Positions 17,285 through 25,895 are shown, counted from the stretch's first letter. The stretch is DNA of 64,000 bases from Neorhizobium huautlense (GCF_002968575.1 NZ_PVBM01000002.1:186001-250000); one strand, 5' to 3'. The notes: generated from the letters alone by a model not told the origin. Made by a program: numbers and translations.

Positions 17285-17928
17285 TGTCGGATGCCGCAGC
17301 CAAGAAAAGCCCGGTCGGCTTTTGGGCCTCCAGTTCGGATAAACACTCGCCGCTGGAAGACATGCAGGGCGTGGTTGCCGGCAGCATGCTGGCGGCGCTT
17401 GGCGTGACGATGCTGGCCAAGGCGGAGTTCCTGATCGGTGGAACCGCCGGCCTCGGCTTTCTGATCCGCTATTCCACGGGTTTGAGTTTCGGCCTCGTCT
17501 TCTTCGCCCTCAACCTGCCGTTCTACTGGATGGCCTACAAGCGGCTGGGTCTCTCCTTCACGGTCAAGACCTTTGCAGCCGTCGCGCTGACCTCCGTGCT
17601 CACGGAATTCCTGCCGCAACTGATCGGCTTCGGCCACATCAACCCGATCGCCGCCGCTCTCTTCGGAGGACTGCTGATCGGTGCGGGCATGCTGGCGCTC
17701 TTTCGTCACCGGGCTTCGCTCGGCGGCTTCGGCATTCTGGCGCTTTATCTGCAGGACCGCTTCGGCTGGCGCGCCGGCTTCGTGCAGCTCGGACTGGATG
17801 GATTGGTGCTGACGCTTTCCTTTTTCGTCGCCAGCCCGTTTGTCATTCTCTGCTCGATTCTCGCGGCGGTGACGCTGAACCTGACGCTCGCGATCAACCA
17901 CCGCACGGATCGTTACATCGTTCGCTAG
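17284..17928 (+). CDS. YitT family membrane protein (second of tandem pair)
   Basis: A 214-residue paralogue of the preceding gene, with the same order of motifs: LIGGTAGLGFLIRYSTG, SFGLVFFALNLPFYWMAYKRLG, LFRHRASLGGFGILALYLQDRFG and the identical closing AINHR.DRYIV. The ATG overlaps the upstream stop, giving translational coupling. The N-terminal 20 residues differ from the paralogue. It ends 9 bp before the stop of the convergent carboxymuconolactone decarboxylase family gene. Confidence 0.87.
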   Translation: MSDAAAKKSPVGFWASSSDKHSPLEDMQGVVAGSMLAALGVTMLAKAEFLIGGTAGLGFLIRYSTGLSFGLVFFALNLPFYWMAYKRLGLSFTVKTFAAVALTSVLTEFLPQLIGFGHINPIAAALFGGLLIGAGMLALFRHRASLGGFGILALYLQDRFGWRAGFVQLGLDGLVLTLSFFVASPFVILCSILAAVTLNLTLAINHRTDRYIVR

Positions 17929-17937
17929 GTGACTTGA

Positions 17938-18399
17938 TCACGCAGCCTTGGCCGGCTGGTCGATCGAGTGAAGCGCGCGGAAGCCGACGCAGAGCCGGTT
18001 CCAGACGTTGATCACGCCGATTGCGACGGTGATCTTCATCATGTCCTCTTCCGAGAAATGCGCCTTCAGCACCTCGTAGGCGCTGTCGGGAACATGCGTG
18101 TCGGCAACCTTGGTCACCGCATCGACCCAGGTCAGCAGCGCGCGTTCCTTTTCGTCGTAGATCGGCGATTCTTCCCACACGCTCATCATGTTGATCCACT
18201 GCTCGGAGAGGCCGTCGTGGCGGCTTTCCTTGACATGCATATCGACGCAATAGGCACAGTGATTGATGATCGAGGCGCGAAGCTTGATCAGATGGATGAA
18301 GCGGCGCTCGAGGCCGGATTTCTGGACGTAGTTTTCCAGATCAAGAACGGCCTTGTAGGCATCCGGCGAGGCCTTGGCGAAGTTCAAACGAGGCTGCAT
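17938..18399 (-). CDS. AhpD-like carboxymuconolactone decarboxylase family protein
   Basis: A 153-residue helical protein with the AhpD-type redox motif NHCAYCVDMHV (CxxC followed by histidine) about residue 48. That motif points to an alkylhydroperoxidase-like thiol activity rather than a true decarboxylase. The C-terminal INVWNRLCVGFRALH helix is typical of the family. It is downstream of the Rrf2 regulator gene on the same strand with a 27-bp gap, so they are probably co-transcribed from the promoter that carries the 18940-18964 palindrome. Role in oxidative or electrophile stress is inferred. Confidence 0.9.
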   Translation of the reverse strand: MQPRLNFAKASPDAYKAVLDLENYVQKSGLERRFIHLIKLRASIINHCAYCVDMHVKESRHDGLSEQWINMMSVWEESPIYDEKERALLTWVDAVTKVADTHVPDSAYEVLKAHFSEEDMMKITVAIGVINVWNRLCVGFRALHSIDQPAKAA

Positions 18400-18426
18400 C
18401 GGTCTTCTCCTTGGGTTGTGGCCGTC

Positions 18427-18930
18427 TCAACGGGCCGTTTTGCGTTCGTGGATTTCGAGGAAGGCGCAGCCGCGGGCGGCAATGCCGCCGTCGTCAGTGG
18501 CCTTCAGGTCCGCTAGGATATCGGCGATCGTCACCTTGGCGAGTTCGGCGCGATAGGCCTTTTCGGCCTTCAGCATGGCGGCGTTGATGCCGCAGGGCTT
18601 GGCGAAATATCGCCCCGGCAGCGGGTTAGGGCCACGCTGACGGATTTCGGCGCAGCGAAAAGCCGGCGCAGGCCCTTCCACCGCCAGTACGATATCGAGC
18701 AGCGTGATCTCCTCCGGCCTCTTCGCCAGCCGATAGCCGCCCTTCGGGCCGGGGACGGTACTGACCAGCCCGGCGCCGGAAAGCGCCTGCAGATGTTTCA
18801 AGAGATAGCTCGTGGAGACGCCGTGGAACTCCGCTAGGGCTGCGGCCGAAAGCACGCCGCCTTCGGAAACGCCCGAAAGCATGGTCATGCAATGGATCGC
18901 CTGTTCGATGCCGTCGCTGAGTTTCATCAT
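18427..18930 (-). CDS. Rrf2 family transcriptional regulator
   Basis: A 167-residue winged-helix repressor. Seen: LSDGIEQAIHCMTML at the start, the recognition helix VSTSYLLKHLQALSGAGL, the wing GPKGGYRLAKRPEEITLLDIV. After the dimerisation helix only two cysteines are found (FRCAEI and KPCGIN), about 20 residues apart, not the three closely spaced ones that hold an Fe-S cluster in IscR, NsrR or RirA. It may therefore sense by thiols or be cluster-free. The start is set at 18930, with GGAG 7 bases upstream; ATGs at 18939 and 18927 are alternatives. A perfect palindrome lies directly upstream. Confidence 0.9.
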   Translation of the reverse strand: MMKLSDGIEQAIHCMTMLSGVSEGGVLSAAALAEFHGVSTSYLLKHLQALSGAGLVSTVPGPKGGYRLAKRPEEITLLDIVLAVEGPAPAFRCAEIRQRGPNPLPGRYFAKPCGINAAMLKAEKAYRAELAKVTIADILADLKATDDGGIAARGCAFLEIHERKTAR

Positions 18931-18939
18931 TCGCTCCAT

Positions 18940-18964
18940 ATCATGGATATTATTTATCCATGAT
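18940..18964. promoter_or_regulatory. Palindromic operator, likely Rrf2 autoregulatory site
   Basis: ATCATGGATA (18940-18949) and TATCCATGAT (18955-18964) form a perfect 10-bp inverted repeat with a 5-base spacer. It begins 10 bases upstream of the chosen Rrf2 start and lies between the Rrf2 gene and the divergent helicase gene. Size and position fit a dimeric Rrf2 repressor site. Confidence 0.72.
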
Positions 18965-19017
18965 TGTGCGAAGGCGTCAAGCCTTCTTTTTTGCCTGTTC
19001 GCGACTACCTTATCGGC

Positions 19018-21540
19018 GTGGATATCGTCGAAACCTCATCTTCCGGCCGTGATGCCGCGCTTTTGCCCCGGCCGTTCCTGAAATGGTTTGCCGATAAGGG
19101 CTGGCAGCCGCGTGCGCACCAGCTCGAATTGCTTTCGCGCGCCACCGCTGGCGAAAGCGTGCTGCTGATTGCCCCGACGGGTGCCGGCAAGACGCTCGCC
19201 GGTTTCCTGCCGTCGCTGACCGATCTCACCCGTCGCGGTAAGATCCCACCCGGCTCGGCCTTCACCGGCATCCACACACTCTACGTCTCGCCCCTGAAAG
19301 CGCTGACGGTGGATATAGAACGCAACCTGATGAAGCCGGTGACGGAAATGGGCCTAGCCGTCACGATCGAAAACCGCACCGGCGATACCCCGCAAGCCAA
19401 GCGCCAGCGCCAGAAGCTCAACCCGCCGGATATCCTGCTGACCACCCCGGAACAGGTGGCGCTGCTGCTTGCGAACAAGGAGGCCGAGCGTTTCTTCAAG
19501 GACCTGAAATATGTAGTGCTGGATGAATTGCATTCGCTGGTCACCTCGAAGCGCGGTCATCTGCTCTCGCTCGGTCTGGCAAGGCTGAGAAGACACGCGC
19601 CGGCCCTGCAGACTATCGGCCTTTCGGCCACCGTCTCCGACCCGATGGACCTGCAGCGCTGGCTGGTGCCGCAAGGCGAAGATCCGGCGCCCCCTGCCGG
19701 CCTGGTGCATGTCACGGGGGGAGCCGCACCTGACATCACCATCATGAAGACTGAGGACCGCATCCCCTGGTCCGGACACGTCTCCACCTATGCGATGCCG
19801 GAGGTCTACGAGGAGATCAAACGCCACAAGACGACGCTGATCTTCGTCAATACCCGCTTCCAGGCGGAGTTGCTCTTCCAGACGCTCTGGACGATCAACG
19901 AAGACAATCTGCCCATCGCGCTCCATCACGGCTCGCTCGATGTCGGCCAGCGCCGCAAGGTGGAAGCTGCCATGGCGGCGAACAAACTGCGCGCCATCGT
20001 CGCCACCTCGACGCTCGACATGGGCATCGATTGGGGCGATGTGGATCTCGTGGTTCATGTCGGCGCACCGAAGGGCGCCTCGCGGCTTGCCCAGCGCATC
20101 GGCCGCTCCAATCACCGTATGGACGAGCCGTCCAAGGCGATCCTCGTGCCTGCCAACCGTTTCGAGGTGATGGAATGCCAGGCGGCACTCGATGCCAATT
20201 ATCTCGGCGCTCAGGATACGCCTCCGGTAGGCGAAGGCGCGCTCGATGTCCTCGCCCAGCATGTTCTCGGCATGGCCTGCGCCGAACCCTTCGATCCGCT
20301 CGAACTCTACGAGGAGATCATTTCAGCCTCGCCCTATGCCGACCTCTCCTGGGAAATGTTCGAGCGTATCGTCGATTTTGTCGCGACCGGCGGTTATGCG
20401 CTGCGCTCCTACGAGCGCTACGCCAAGATCAGGAAGACCAAAGAGGGGCGCTGGCGCGTTTCCAATCCTCAGGTCGCGCAGCAATACCGGCTGAACCTCG
20501 GCACGATCGTCGAGGCGACAGAGCTCAACGTCCGCCTCGTCCGGCGTGGAGCCAATGGTGCACTCGGGCGCGGTGGCATGTCGCTCGGCAAGGTCGAGGA
20601 ATATTTCCTTGAGCAGCTCGTGCAGGGCGATACCTTCCTCTTCGCCGGCAAGGTGCTGCGTTTCGAAGGCATCCGTGAAAACGAGTGCCTCGTCTCTAAC
20701 GCCTTTTCGCTGGACCCGAAGATACCGGCCTATGCCGGCGGCAAGTTCCCGCTCTCCACCTATCTCGCCGATCAGGTGCGCGGCATGCTCGCCGACCCCG
20801 ATCGCTGGCAGAAGCTTCCCGATCAGGTGCGGGACTGGCTGAATATCCAGCTGGAACGCTCGATGCTTCCAAAGAAGGACGAACTGCTGATCGAGACGTT
20901 TCCGCGGGGAAAACGCTTCTTCATGATCGCCTATTGCTTCGAAGGGCGCCTGGCGCATCAGACGCTCGGCATGCTGCTCACCCGCAGGCTCGAGCGCGCC
21001 GGCGCCCGCCCGCTCGGCTTTGTCGCGACGGATTACTCGCTGGCCGTCTGGGGCCTGAACGACATCGGCGCGATGATCAAGGCGGACCGGTTGAGCCTGT
21101 CCGACCTCTTTGACGAAGACATGCTGGGCGACGATCTGGAGGCCTGGCTCAATGAAAGCTACATGCTGAAGCGCACATTCCGCAATTGCGCCGTGATTTC
21201 CGGTTTGATCGAGCGCCGCCATCCGGGCAAGGAAAAGACTGGACGGCAGGTCACGGTCTCGACTGATCTCATTTACGACGTTCTCAGAAGCCACGAGCCG
21301 GATCATGTGCTTCTGGAGGCCACACGACGGGATGCGGCATCCGGCCTTTTGGATTTGAGCCGGTTAGGCGATATGCTGAAGCGAATCAGGGGGCACATTA
21401 CCCACCGCGATCTCGACCGTGTTTCGCCGCTTGCCGTTCCGATCATGCTGGAGATCGGCAAGGAATCAGTACCGGGCGAGGCGCATGATGCGGTGCTGGA
21501 AGAGGCCGCCGAGGAACTGATAGCGGAGGCGCTCAGCTGA
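19018..21540 (+). CDS. Ligase-associated DNA damage response DEXH-box helicase (Lhr-like)
   Basis: An 840-residue superfamily 2 helicase. Motifs in order: Walker A APTGAGKTLAG (about 52-62), VVLDELHSL (motif II, DELH), GLSATVSD (III), IFVNTRFQAE (IV), TSTLDMGIDWGDVD (V) and QRIGRSNHR (VI), followed by the winged-helix and Lhr-type C-terminal region. The length and the adjoining pdeM gene identify the ligase-associated form, which acts with PdeM, a 3' exonuclease and an ATP-dependent ligase in DNA repair. Neither of the last two genes is in this window. The start is uncertain: the GTG at 19018 is used; a TTG at 18964 would overlap the operator. The stop overlaps the pdeM start. Confidence 0.92.
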   Translation: MDIVETSSSGRDAALLPRPFLKWFADKGWQPRAHQLELLSRATAGESVLLIAPTGAGKTLAGFLPSLTDLTRRGKIPPGSAFTGIHTLYVSPLKALTVDIERNLMKPVTEMGLAVTIENRTGDTPQAKRQRQKLNPPDILLTTPEQVALLLANKEAERFFKDLKYVVLDELHSLVTSKRGHLLSLGLARLRRHAPALQTIGLSATVSDPMDLQRWLVPQGEDPAPPAGLVHVTGGAAPDITIMKTEDRIPWSGHVSTYAMPEVYEEIKRHKTTLIFVNTRFQAELLFQTLWTINEDNLPIALHHGSLDVGQRRKVEAAMAANKLRAIVATSTLDMGIDWGDVDLVVHVGAPKGASRLAQRIGRSNHRMDEPSKAILVPANRFEVMECQAALDANYLGAQDTPPVGEGALDVLAQHVLGMACAEPFDPLELYEEIISASPYADLSWEMFERIVDFVATGGYALRSYERYAKIRKTKEGRWRVSNPQVAQQYRLNLGTIVEATELNVRLVRRGANGALGRGGMSLGKVEEYFLEQLVQGDTFLFAGKVLRFEGIRENECLVSNAFSLDPKIPAYAGGKFPLSTYLADQVRGMLADPDRWQKLPDQVRDWLNIQLERSMLPKKDELLIETFPRGKRFFMIAYCFEGRLAHQTLGMLLTRRLERAGARPLGFVATDYSLAVWGLNDIGAMIKADRLSLSDLFDEDMLGDDLEAWLNESYMLKRTFRNCAVISGLIERRHPGKEKTGRQVTVSTDLIYDVLRSHEPDHVLLEATRRDAASGLLDLSRLGDMLKRIRGHITHRDLDRVSPLAVPIMLEIGKESVPGEAHDAVLEEAAEELIAEALS

Positions 21541-22304
21541 TGCCCGCCGCACCATGGGAAGACATTGAATTGATGCATCGCCTCGGCCTGGCCGCCCGGA
21601 CATTATCGATGACAGATGCGGCCTCGGGCGCGGAAGAGATTATCGTAAATGGCGTCCTCGCCGTCTGCGATCCGCTGGGCGGCCTGTACCTGCCGGAAAC
21701 CGGCACGCTCGTTGTCTCCGACCTGCATCTTGAAAAAGGGGCAGCCTTTGCCCGCCGCGGCATTATGCTTCCGCCCTACGACACGGTTGCGACCCTCAAT
21801 ATCCTTTCGGCCGTCATCACCCGCTACGATCCGAAGCTCGTCATCTCGCTCGGCGACAATTTTCATGACCGGAAAGGCTCGAAATACCTTGCCCCCGAGC
21901 TTCGCGCGTTGATTGCCGGCATGGCGCGCGGCCGCGACTGGATCTGGATCAACGGCAACCACGATCCGGATGGCACGGTCGATCTGCCCGGTAGCTGCGC
22001 CGATGAACTGATTTATGGCGGCCTCGTATTCCGGCACGAACCGAGTCTGATTTCCGGCAAGGGCGAAATTGCCGGTCACCTGCATCCGTTGGCCACCGTC
22101 CGCCGCCGCGAAAAATCCGTCCGCCGCCCATGCTTTGCGAGTGACGGCAGCCGTCTGCTGATGCCGGCATTCGGCGTGCTCGCCGGCGGCCTTGATCTTC
22201 GTCATCAGGCGATGCATGGCCTCTTCGACCGGGAGAAGTTGGTCGCGCACCTGCTGGGCCGCGACCGCATCTATTCGGTCCGTTATACCAATCTGACCGC
22301 CTGA
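21540..22304 (+). CDS. pdeM: Ligase-associated DNA damage response endonuclease PdeM
   Basis: A 254-residue calcineurin-like metallophosphoesterase. The metal ligands are visible in order: VVSDLHLEKG (D-x-H), SLGDNFHD (GD), INGNHDPDG (GNHD) and AGHLHP (GHxH). The FRHEP and RLLMPAFG segments are typical of PdeM. It shares one base with the helicase stop (TGATG), so the pair is a coupled operon. In-frame ATGs at 21573 and 21609 could be later starts, since conservation becomes obvious only after about residue 30. Its stop abuts the stop of the convergent stress-protein gene in the palindrome TGATCA (22302-22307). Confidence 0.92.
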   Translation: MPAAPWEDIELMHRLGLAARTLSMTDAASGAEEIIVNGVLAVCDPLGGLYLPETGTLVVSDLHLEKGAAFARRGIMLPPYDTVATLNILSAVITRYDPKLVISLGDNFHDRKGSKYLAPELRALIAGMARGRDWIWINGNHDPDGTVDLPGSCADELIYGGLVFRHEPSLISGKGEIAGHLHPLATVRRREKSVRRPCFASDGSRLLMPAFGVLAGGLDLRHQAMHGLFDREKLVAHLLGRDRIYSVRYTNLTA

Positions 22305-22742
22305 TCAGCGATAAACCAGCACCGGCGTCTTGGAATGCGCCAGCACCTTCATGGTTACGCTTCCGAGCATGAAGGCCTTGAAGCCGGATCGGCCGTGAGA
22401 CGCCATGGCGATGATGTCGCAATGTTGTTTCTCGGCAGTCTCGACGATGGTGCCGGCCGGATCCAGGCTCGTCAGCTTGAGGGTTTCGCAAGCGACCATG
22501 CGTTGCTTGGCCGCCTGGGTGGCGTCGGCCAGGATGCCGTCGGCGGCTTTGTTGTTGCTCTGGTCATAGGCCGCATAGGCAACTTCCAGGCCCGTCGGGT
22601 TGAGGGTCATCACCTGTAGCGGCTCCATGACGACAAGCACCGTCGCTTCCGCTCCGATCTCGCGGGCGAAATCGAGAGACTTTTCGAGCGCCTGCGTCGA
22701 AAGCGCCGATCCGTCGGTGGGGATGAGAACGTGTTTGTACAT
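22305..22742 (-). CDS. Universal stress protein (UspA family)
   Basis: A 145-residue single-domain Usp. It starts with KHVLIPTDGSALSTQALEKSL and ends with the nucleotide-binding segment ASHGRSGFKAFMLGSVTMK, which keeps the G-x2-G-x9-G(S) pattern of ATP-binding members. The closing SKTPVLVYR is the usual last strand. The role is general stress survival; no partner is indicated. The next gene upstream on the same strand (hydrolase) starts about 1 kb away and ends 46 bp before this start, so co-transcription is possible. Confidence 0.95.
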   Translation of the reverse strand: MYKHVLIPTDGSALSTQALEKSLDFAREIGAEATVLVVMEPLQVMTLNPTGLEVAYAAYDQSNNKAADGILADATQAAKQRMVACETLKLTSLDPAGTIVETAEKQHCDIIAMASHGRSGFKAFMLGSVTMKVLAHSKTPVLVYR

Positions 22743-22787
22743 CTGAGGCCTCCGTTGTTTTGGATAGTATGGACGCCCGGCGCGATT

Positions 22788-23774
22788 CTACATTGATATT
22801 GCGCAATTTCGGTGGGCGAGGGAGGTGGCCTCGCTGTTATCCCAAGGGTTTACTCCATCCCGCAGCCAGCAAAGCGTATCGCGCCAGAAGCCGTCTGAAT
22901 GACGGGAATGAAAAAGGCTGAAATGCCCTATTTCCCGAAGGCCGTAGTGGGCGGGCGATAAGAGGACCTGGTCCACGGCCGCATTGCGATAATAGCCGAG
23001 TGTCCGCTGGATTGCCGCCGGCGTGCCGATGTCGTCGTCTTCCACCGCCACCGCAAGGATCGCGGCCTTGACCGCGTCGAACCTTTTGATCACATCGGAG
23101 CGCTCCGTTGCAGGATGGGTGAGTTCCATTCGGGCGCGGCGAAAGCTCCATTCGTTGGCGACACCCGCCGGCAGGTCCTCCAGCCAGCCGAGCCGTTTTC
23201 CCGGGAAAAAGCCAAGGAGCGCCGTCAGGGCTGGCATGGTCACGTGCCATTTCAGAAACAATCGCATGCGATGGCCGGCGGCATAATCGGGCCAATAGGC
23301 ATATTGCGCGCCCATGGTCAGCATACGGTCGATCCGCTCCGCCTTTGGCGAAAGCCCAGGCAGGTAACCTCCTATGCTATGGCCGACAACGTGGAGCGGT
23401 TGGTCGGGGCGGGCGAGATCCATATGCCGGAGCGCCGAGTCGAAATCCTGCTCGCCCCATTCCCGCCAGCGATAGCCGCAGCCCTTGAGCGTCGCCGGCC
23501 GCGAAAGTCCGATTCCCCGGTAGTCATAGGTCAGGACATCGAAACCCTCCCGGCTCAGGAAATCCGCGTAATAATGATAGTAGCGGGCAAGAACGCCGGT
23601 GGCCGGATTGATGATGATGCTCGCAACTGCCGAACCATGCGCCGGCCAGAAATGGCCGTGCAACACGACGCCATCGCGGCAGGTCAGGCTGACCGCTTCG
23701 CCGGTTGGACGCGGTTTTGATGCCGCGCCGGCATCCGCAATGTCCGCGGTTTCGGCGGATTGGCTGTCGGTCAT
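22788..23774 (-). CDS. Alpha/beta hydrolase family protein
   Basis: A 328-residue soluble hydrolase. Seen: a leading disordered stretch, the oxyanion region IINPATGVLARYY, DYRGIGLSRP, the nucleophile elbow VVGHSIGGYLPG (Ser about 145), an acidic residue in VAVEDDDIGTP and the likely catalytic histidine in REIGHFSLFH. The pattern resembles predicted serine aminopeptidase/acylglycerol-lipase type hydrolases; the substrate is unknown. The start at 23774 has GGAGGAGG directly upstream; a longer frame to 23822 is not needed. Confidence 0.88.
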   Translation of the reverse strand: MTDSQSAETADIADAGAASKPRPTGEAVSLTCRDGVVLHGHFWPAHGSAVASIIINPATGVLARYYHYYADFLSREGFDVLTYDYRGIGLSRPATLKGCGYRWREWGEQDFDSALRHMDLARPDQPLHVVGHSIGGYLPGLSPKAERIDRMLTMGAQYAYWPDYAAGHRMRLFLKWHVTMPALTALLGFFPGKRLGWLEDLPAGVANEWSFRRARMELTHPATERSDVIKRFDAVKAAILAVAVEDDDIGTPAAIQRTLGYYRNAAVDQVLLSPAHYGLREIGHFSLFHSRHSDGFWRDTLCWLRDGVNPWDNSEATSLAHRNCAISM

Positions 23775-23918
23775 GGTATCCTCCTCCTGGACGGAGAATA
23801 TTCGCAGCTCCTTGCAGCGCAATAAGCCAAAGGGAGAAGACAGAGCAGGAAGAGAATGGGATCGACCAAGAGGAAAGGTCGGCCAATCCCTACCTGCCCC
23901 CTCAGTTCCTTCGCCATC

Positions 23919-24479
23919 TCAAACTGCCTTCCCGACCTCATAGTTCAAGATTACGGAGCCGTTGGCTGCTATGCTGGACGAGATCAGCTTCAATCCCGTC
24001 TGTTGCCCGGTTTGCTTGAAAAGCGGATTGCCCGAACCGAGCAGGACCGGCGCGATGCAAATGCGATACTCATCCACCAGGCCGTCCTTCATCAGCGAAG
24101 CCACCAGTTCCGCGCTTCCGAAAACGAAGATCGTCTTGCCCTCTTCGGCTTTCCGCTTTTTCAGTTCGGAGGCGGGATCGCTGACGACCCGGGTATTGTT
24201 CCACGCGGCCTCCTTCAACGTCCTGGAGACTGCCAGTTTGGCAATATTGTTCATGTATTCCTTGACCTTGGAGTCTTCCTCGGCCGTCGGCCAGTAGGCC
24301 GCCATGCCCTCATAGGTCTTGCGGCCGAAGACCAGCAAATCGCCTTCCTCCCCGAATTGCTCCGAAAGCTTTTCGAGCTCCGGCCCCCAGGCATAGTTGT
24401 GAAAGGCTAGATCCCAAGGCTTTTCGCCTTCGAAATAACCGTCAAGCGTCATCAGGTTCCAGACCACCAGCTTTCTCAT
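23919..24479 (-). CDS. Dihydrofolate reductase / RibD C-terminal family protein
   Basis: A 186-residue NAD(P)H-dependent reductase fold. The start MRKLVVWNLMTLDGYFEG is typical of the stand-alone RibD-C family, with LLVFGRKTYEGMAAYWP, FVFGSAELVASLMKDGLVDEYRI and IAPVLLGSGNPLF following. These proteins are not housekeeping folate enzymes, and their substrates are mostly unknown. The ATG at 24479 follows GGGAGGAATGAG. The gene is divergent from an HxlR regulator with a palindromic site between them, so HxlR control is likely. Confidence 0.92.
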   Translation of the reverse strand: MRKLVVWNLMTLDGYFEGEKPWDLAFHNYAWGPELEKLSEQFGEEGDLLVFGRKTYEGMAAYWPTAEEDSKVKEYMNNIAKLAVSRTLKEAAWNNTRVVSDPASELKKRKAEEGKTIFVFGSAELVASLMKDGLVDEYRICIAPVLLGSGNPLFKQTGQQTGLKLISSSIAANGSVILNYEVGKAV

Positions 24480-24498
24480 CTCATTCCTCCCAATGTTA

Positions 24499-24523
24499 AA
24501 CCAGTTGCGATTAGCAATCGGTT
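24499..24523. promoter_or_regulatory. Imperfect palindrome between reductase and HxlR gene, candidate operator
   Basis: AACCAGTTGC (24499-24508) and GCAATCGGTT (24514-24523) are inverted repeats matching at 8 of 10 positions, with a 5-base spacer. A second short dyad, AGTTAGCTAAACT, lies at 24528-24540. Both sit in the 93-bp gap between the divergent starts, where an HxlR dimer would be expected to bind. Confidence 0.55.
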
Positions 24524-24572
24524 GAAAGTTAGCTAAACTGATTTTATAATGCAAGTAGTTTTGGAGAAGAAA

Positions 24573-25091
24573 ATGCAAGACACCTATCGCTCGGGTTGCC
24601 CGATCAACCTCACTCTGGAAGTCCTGGGCGACCGCTGGAGCCTGATCGTCATTCGCGACATCATGTTCGGCAATCGCCGGCACTTCCGCGAGCTGCTGCA
24701 GAATTCGGAGGAGGGAATCGCCTCCAATATCCTCGCCGACCGCCTGAAGCGGCTGGTGGAGCGGGGACTGCTCTCCCGCGAGGACGATCCGAGCCACAAG
24801 CAGAAAGGAATCTACAGTCTAACGGAAATGTCCATTCGGCTCGTGCCGATCTTTGCGGAAATGGGCACCTGGGGTCGGCATTTCATGCCGGTGTCGGAAG
24901 AGCTTTCGATCCGGGCCCAGCTTCTGGAGGAGGGTGGCCGGCCGCTTTGGGAGGACTTCATGGAGGAGCTGCGCGTGCTGCACCTGCACGCCCCCCGCGA
25001 CCCCTCCAAACCCTCAGTGTTCGACCGGCTGCGCGCGGCCTATCTCGAGGTTGTCGCCCGCAACAAGGCGGCTGCGGCCGCCGCCGAGTGA
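24573..25091 (+). CDS. HxlR family transcriptional regulator
   Basis: A 172-residue winged-helix regulator. It carries the family signature CPINLTLEVLGDRWSLIVIRDI near the N-terminus with the typical cysteine, then the recognition region FRELLQNSEEGIASNILADRLKRL and the wing GLLSREDDPSHKQKGIYSLT. A C-terminal extension of about 60 residues beyond the usual domain ends in an alanine run. The start at 24573 has GGAG 8 bases upstream; an ATG at 24549 is an alternative. Its natural target is the divergent reductase gene and its own promoter. Confidence 0.92.
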   Translation: MQDTYRSGCPINLTLEVLGDRWSLIVIRDIMFGNRRHFRELLQNSEEGIASNILADRLKRLVERGLLSREDDPSHKQKGIYSLTEMSIRLVPIFAEMGTWGRHFMPVSEELSIRAQLLEEGGRPLWEDFMEELRVLHLHAPRDPSKPSVFDRLRAAYLEVVARNKAAAAAAE

Positions 25092-25895
25092 TCAATCCTT
25101 GCGGAACATCAGGCTTGCGCCCCAGCCGGTAACGACGGCGATCAGGACGCACAGGAAGCCGTAGGCGAGCGGCCGCTCGTGGGCGGCATCGGTGATGGCC
25201 TGTTCGATGCCGGTCTTCACCACCCGGAGCGGCAGCTCGCGCTGGGCAATCAGCTGGCCGCTCTTGAACAGGTAGGCGCGCACCATATGCATTCCATCCG
25301 GGATGTTGGCAGGCAGCTTGACCGACGCACGGAACAGGCTGGACGAGACGAATCGCACGCCGCTTGTATCCCGCTGGTAGAGGCCGTTCGCGAGCTTCAG
25401 GCGTCGATAGGCGTCGCGGAATTCCCTGATCGACCCGGAATCTGCAATATACCCGACGGGATTGAGCGGCAGGTGCGCGATGCCGACGCCGATACTGTTG
25501 AGGCTCGGCGCTTCGTCGATGCTTTCGATCTGGCGGGTGCTGGCCAGCGAATAGCTTTCCGGCACCTGTTCGAAGGTCATCGATTGGGCGTTCATCCAGA
25601 TGCCGAAGATGCGTTCCTTCCGGCGCACCGTCGCATAGTCCCTCGGGCCCTCTAGCGTCACGACCACGTCATACTGGCCGATCGCCAGGAACAGCTCGTC
25701 GGCATTGGTGAGAGCGCCGAAGATCGTCAGATCGGCTCCGCGAAAATCCGAGGCGATGGCGATTTCGCTTGTCGACGCCCCGATCTCGAGCCCTTCCTTC
25801 ACCGTCGACGCCTCGCCCATCGGCACCTGCGCCGCAGCCGGTGGAGCGAACGCGAGGAGAGGCACGAGAAGGAGCGTTTGAAGCAGTCGGCGCAT
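25092..25895 (-). CDS. TIGR02186 family protein, partner of TauE/SafE exporter
   Basis: A 267-residue envelope protein. A signal peptide (LLQTLLLVPLLAFAPPAAA, cleavage before QVP) is followed by a large periplasmic beta-rich domain and a C-terminal membrane anchor (GFLCVLIAVVTGWGASLMF). It corresponds to the family annotated TIGR02186, found beside TauE/SafE permeases in alphaproteobacteria. Its ATG overlaps the stop of the permease gene by one base, so the two are translated together. It probably assists export or substrate capture at the permease; the mechanism is not known. It abuts the stop of the convergent HxlR gene. Confidence 0.87.
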   Translation of the reverse strand: MRRLLQTLLLVPLLAFAPPAAAQVPMGEASTVKEGLEIGASTSEIAIASDFRGADLTIFGALTNADELFLAIGQYDVVVTLEGPRDYATVRRKERIFGIWMNAQSMTFEQVPESYSLASTRQIESIDEAPSLNSIGVGIAHLPLNPVGYIADSGSIREFRDAYRRLKLANGLYQRDTSGVRFVSSSLFRASVKLPANIPDGMHMVRAYLFKSGQLIAQRELPLRVVKTGIEQAITDAAHERPLAYGFLCVLIAVVTGWGASLMFRKD

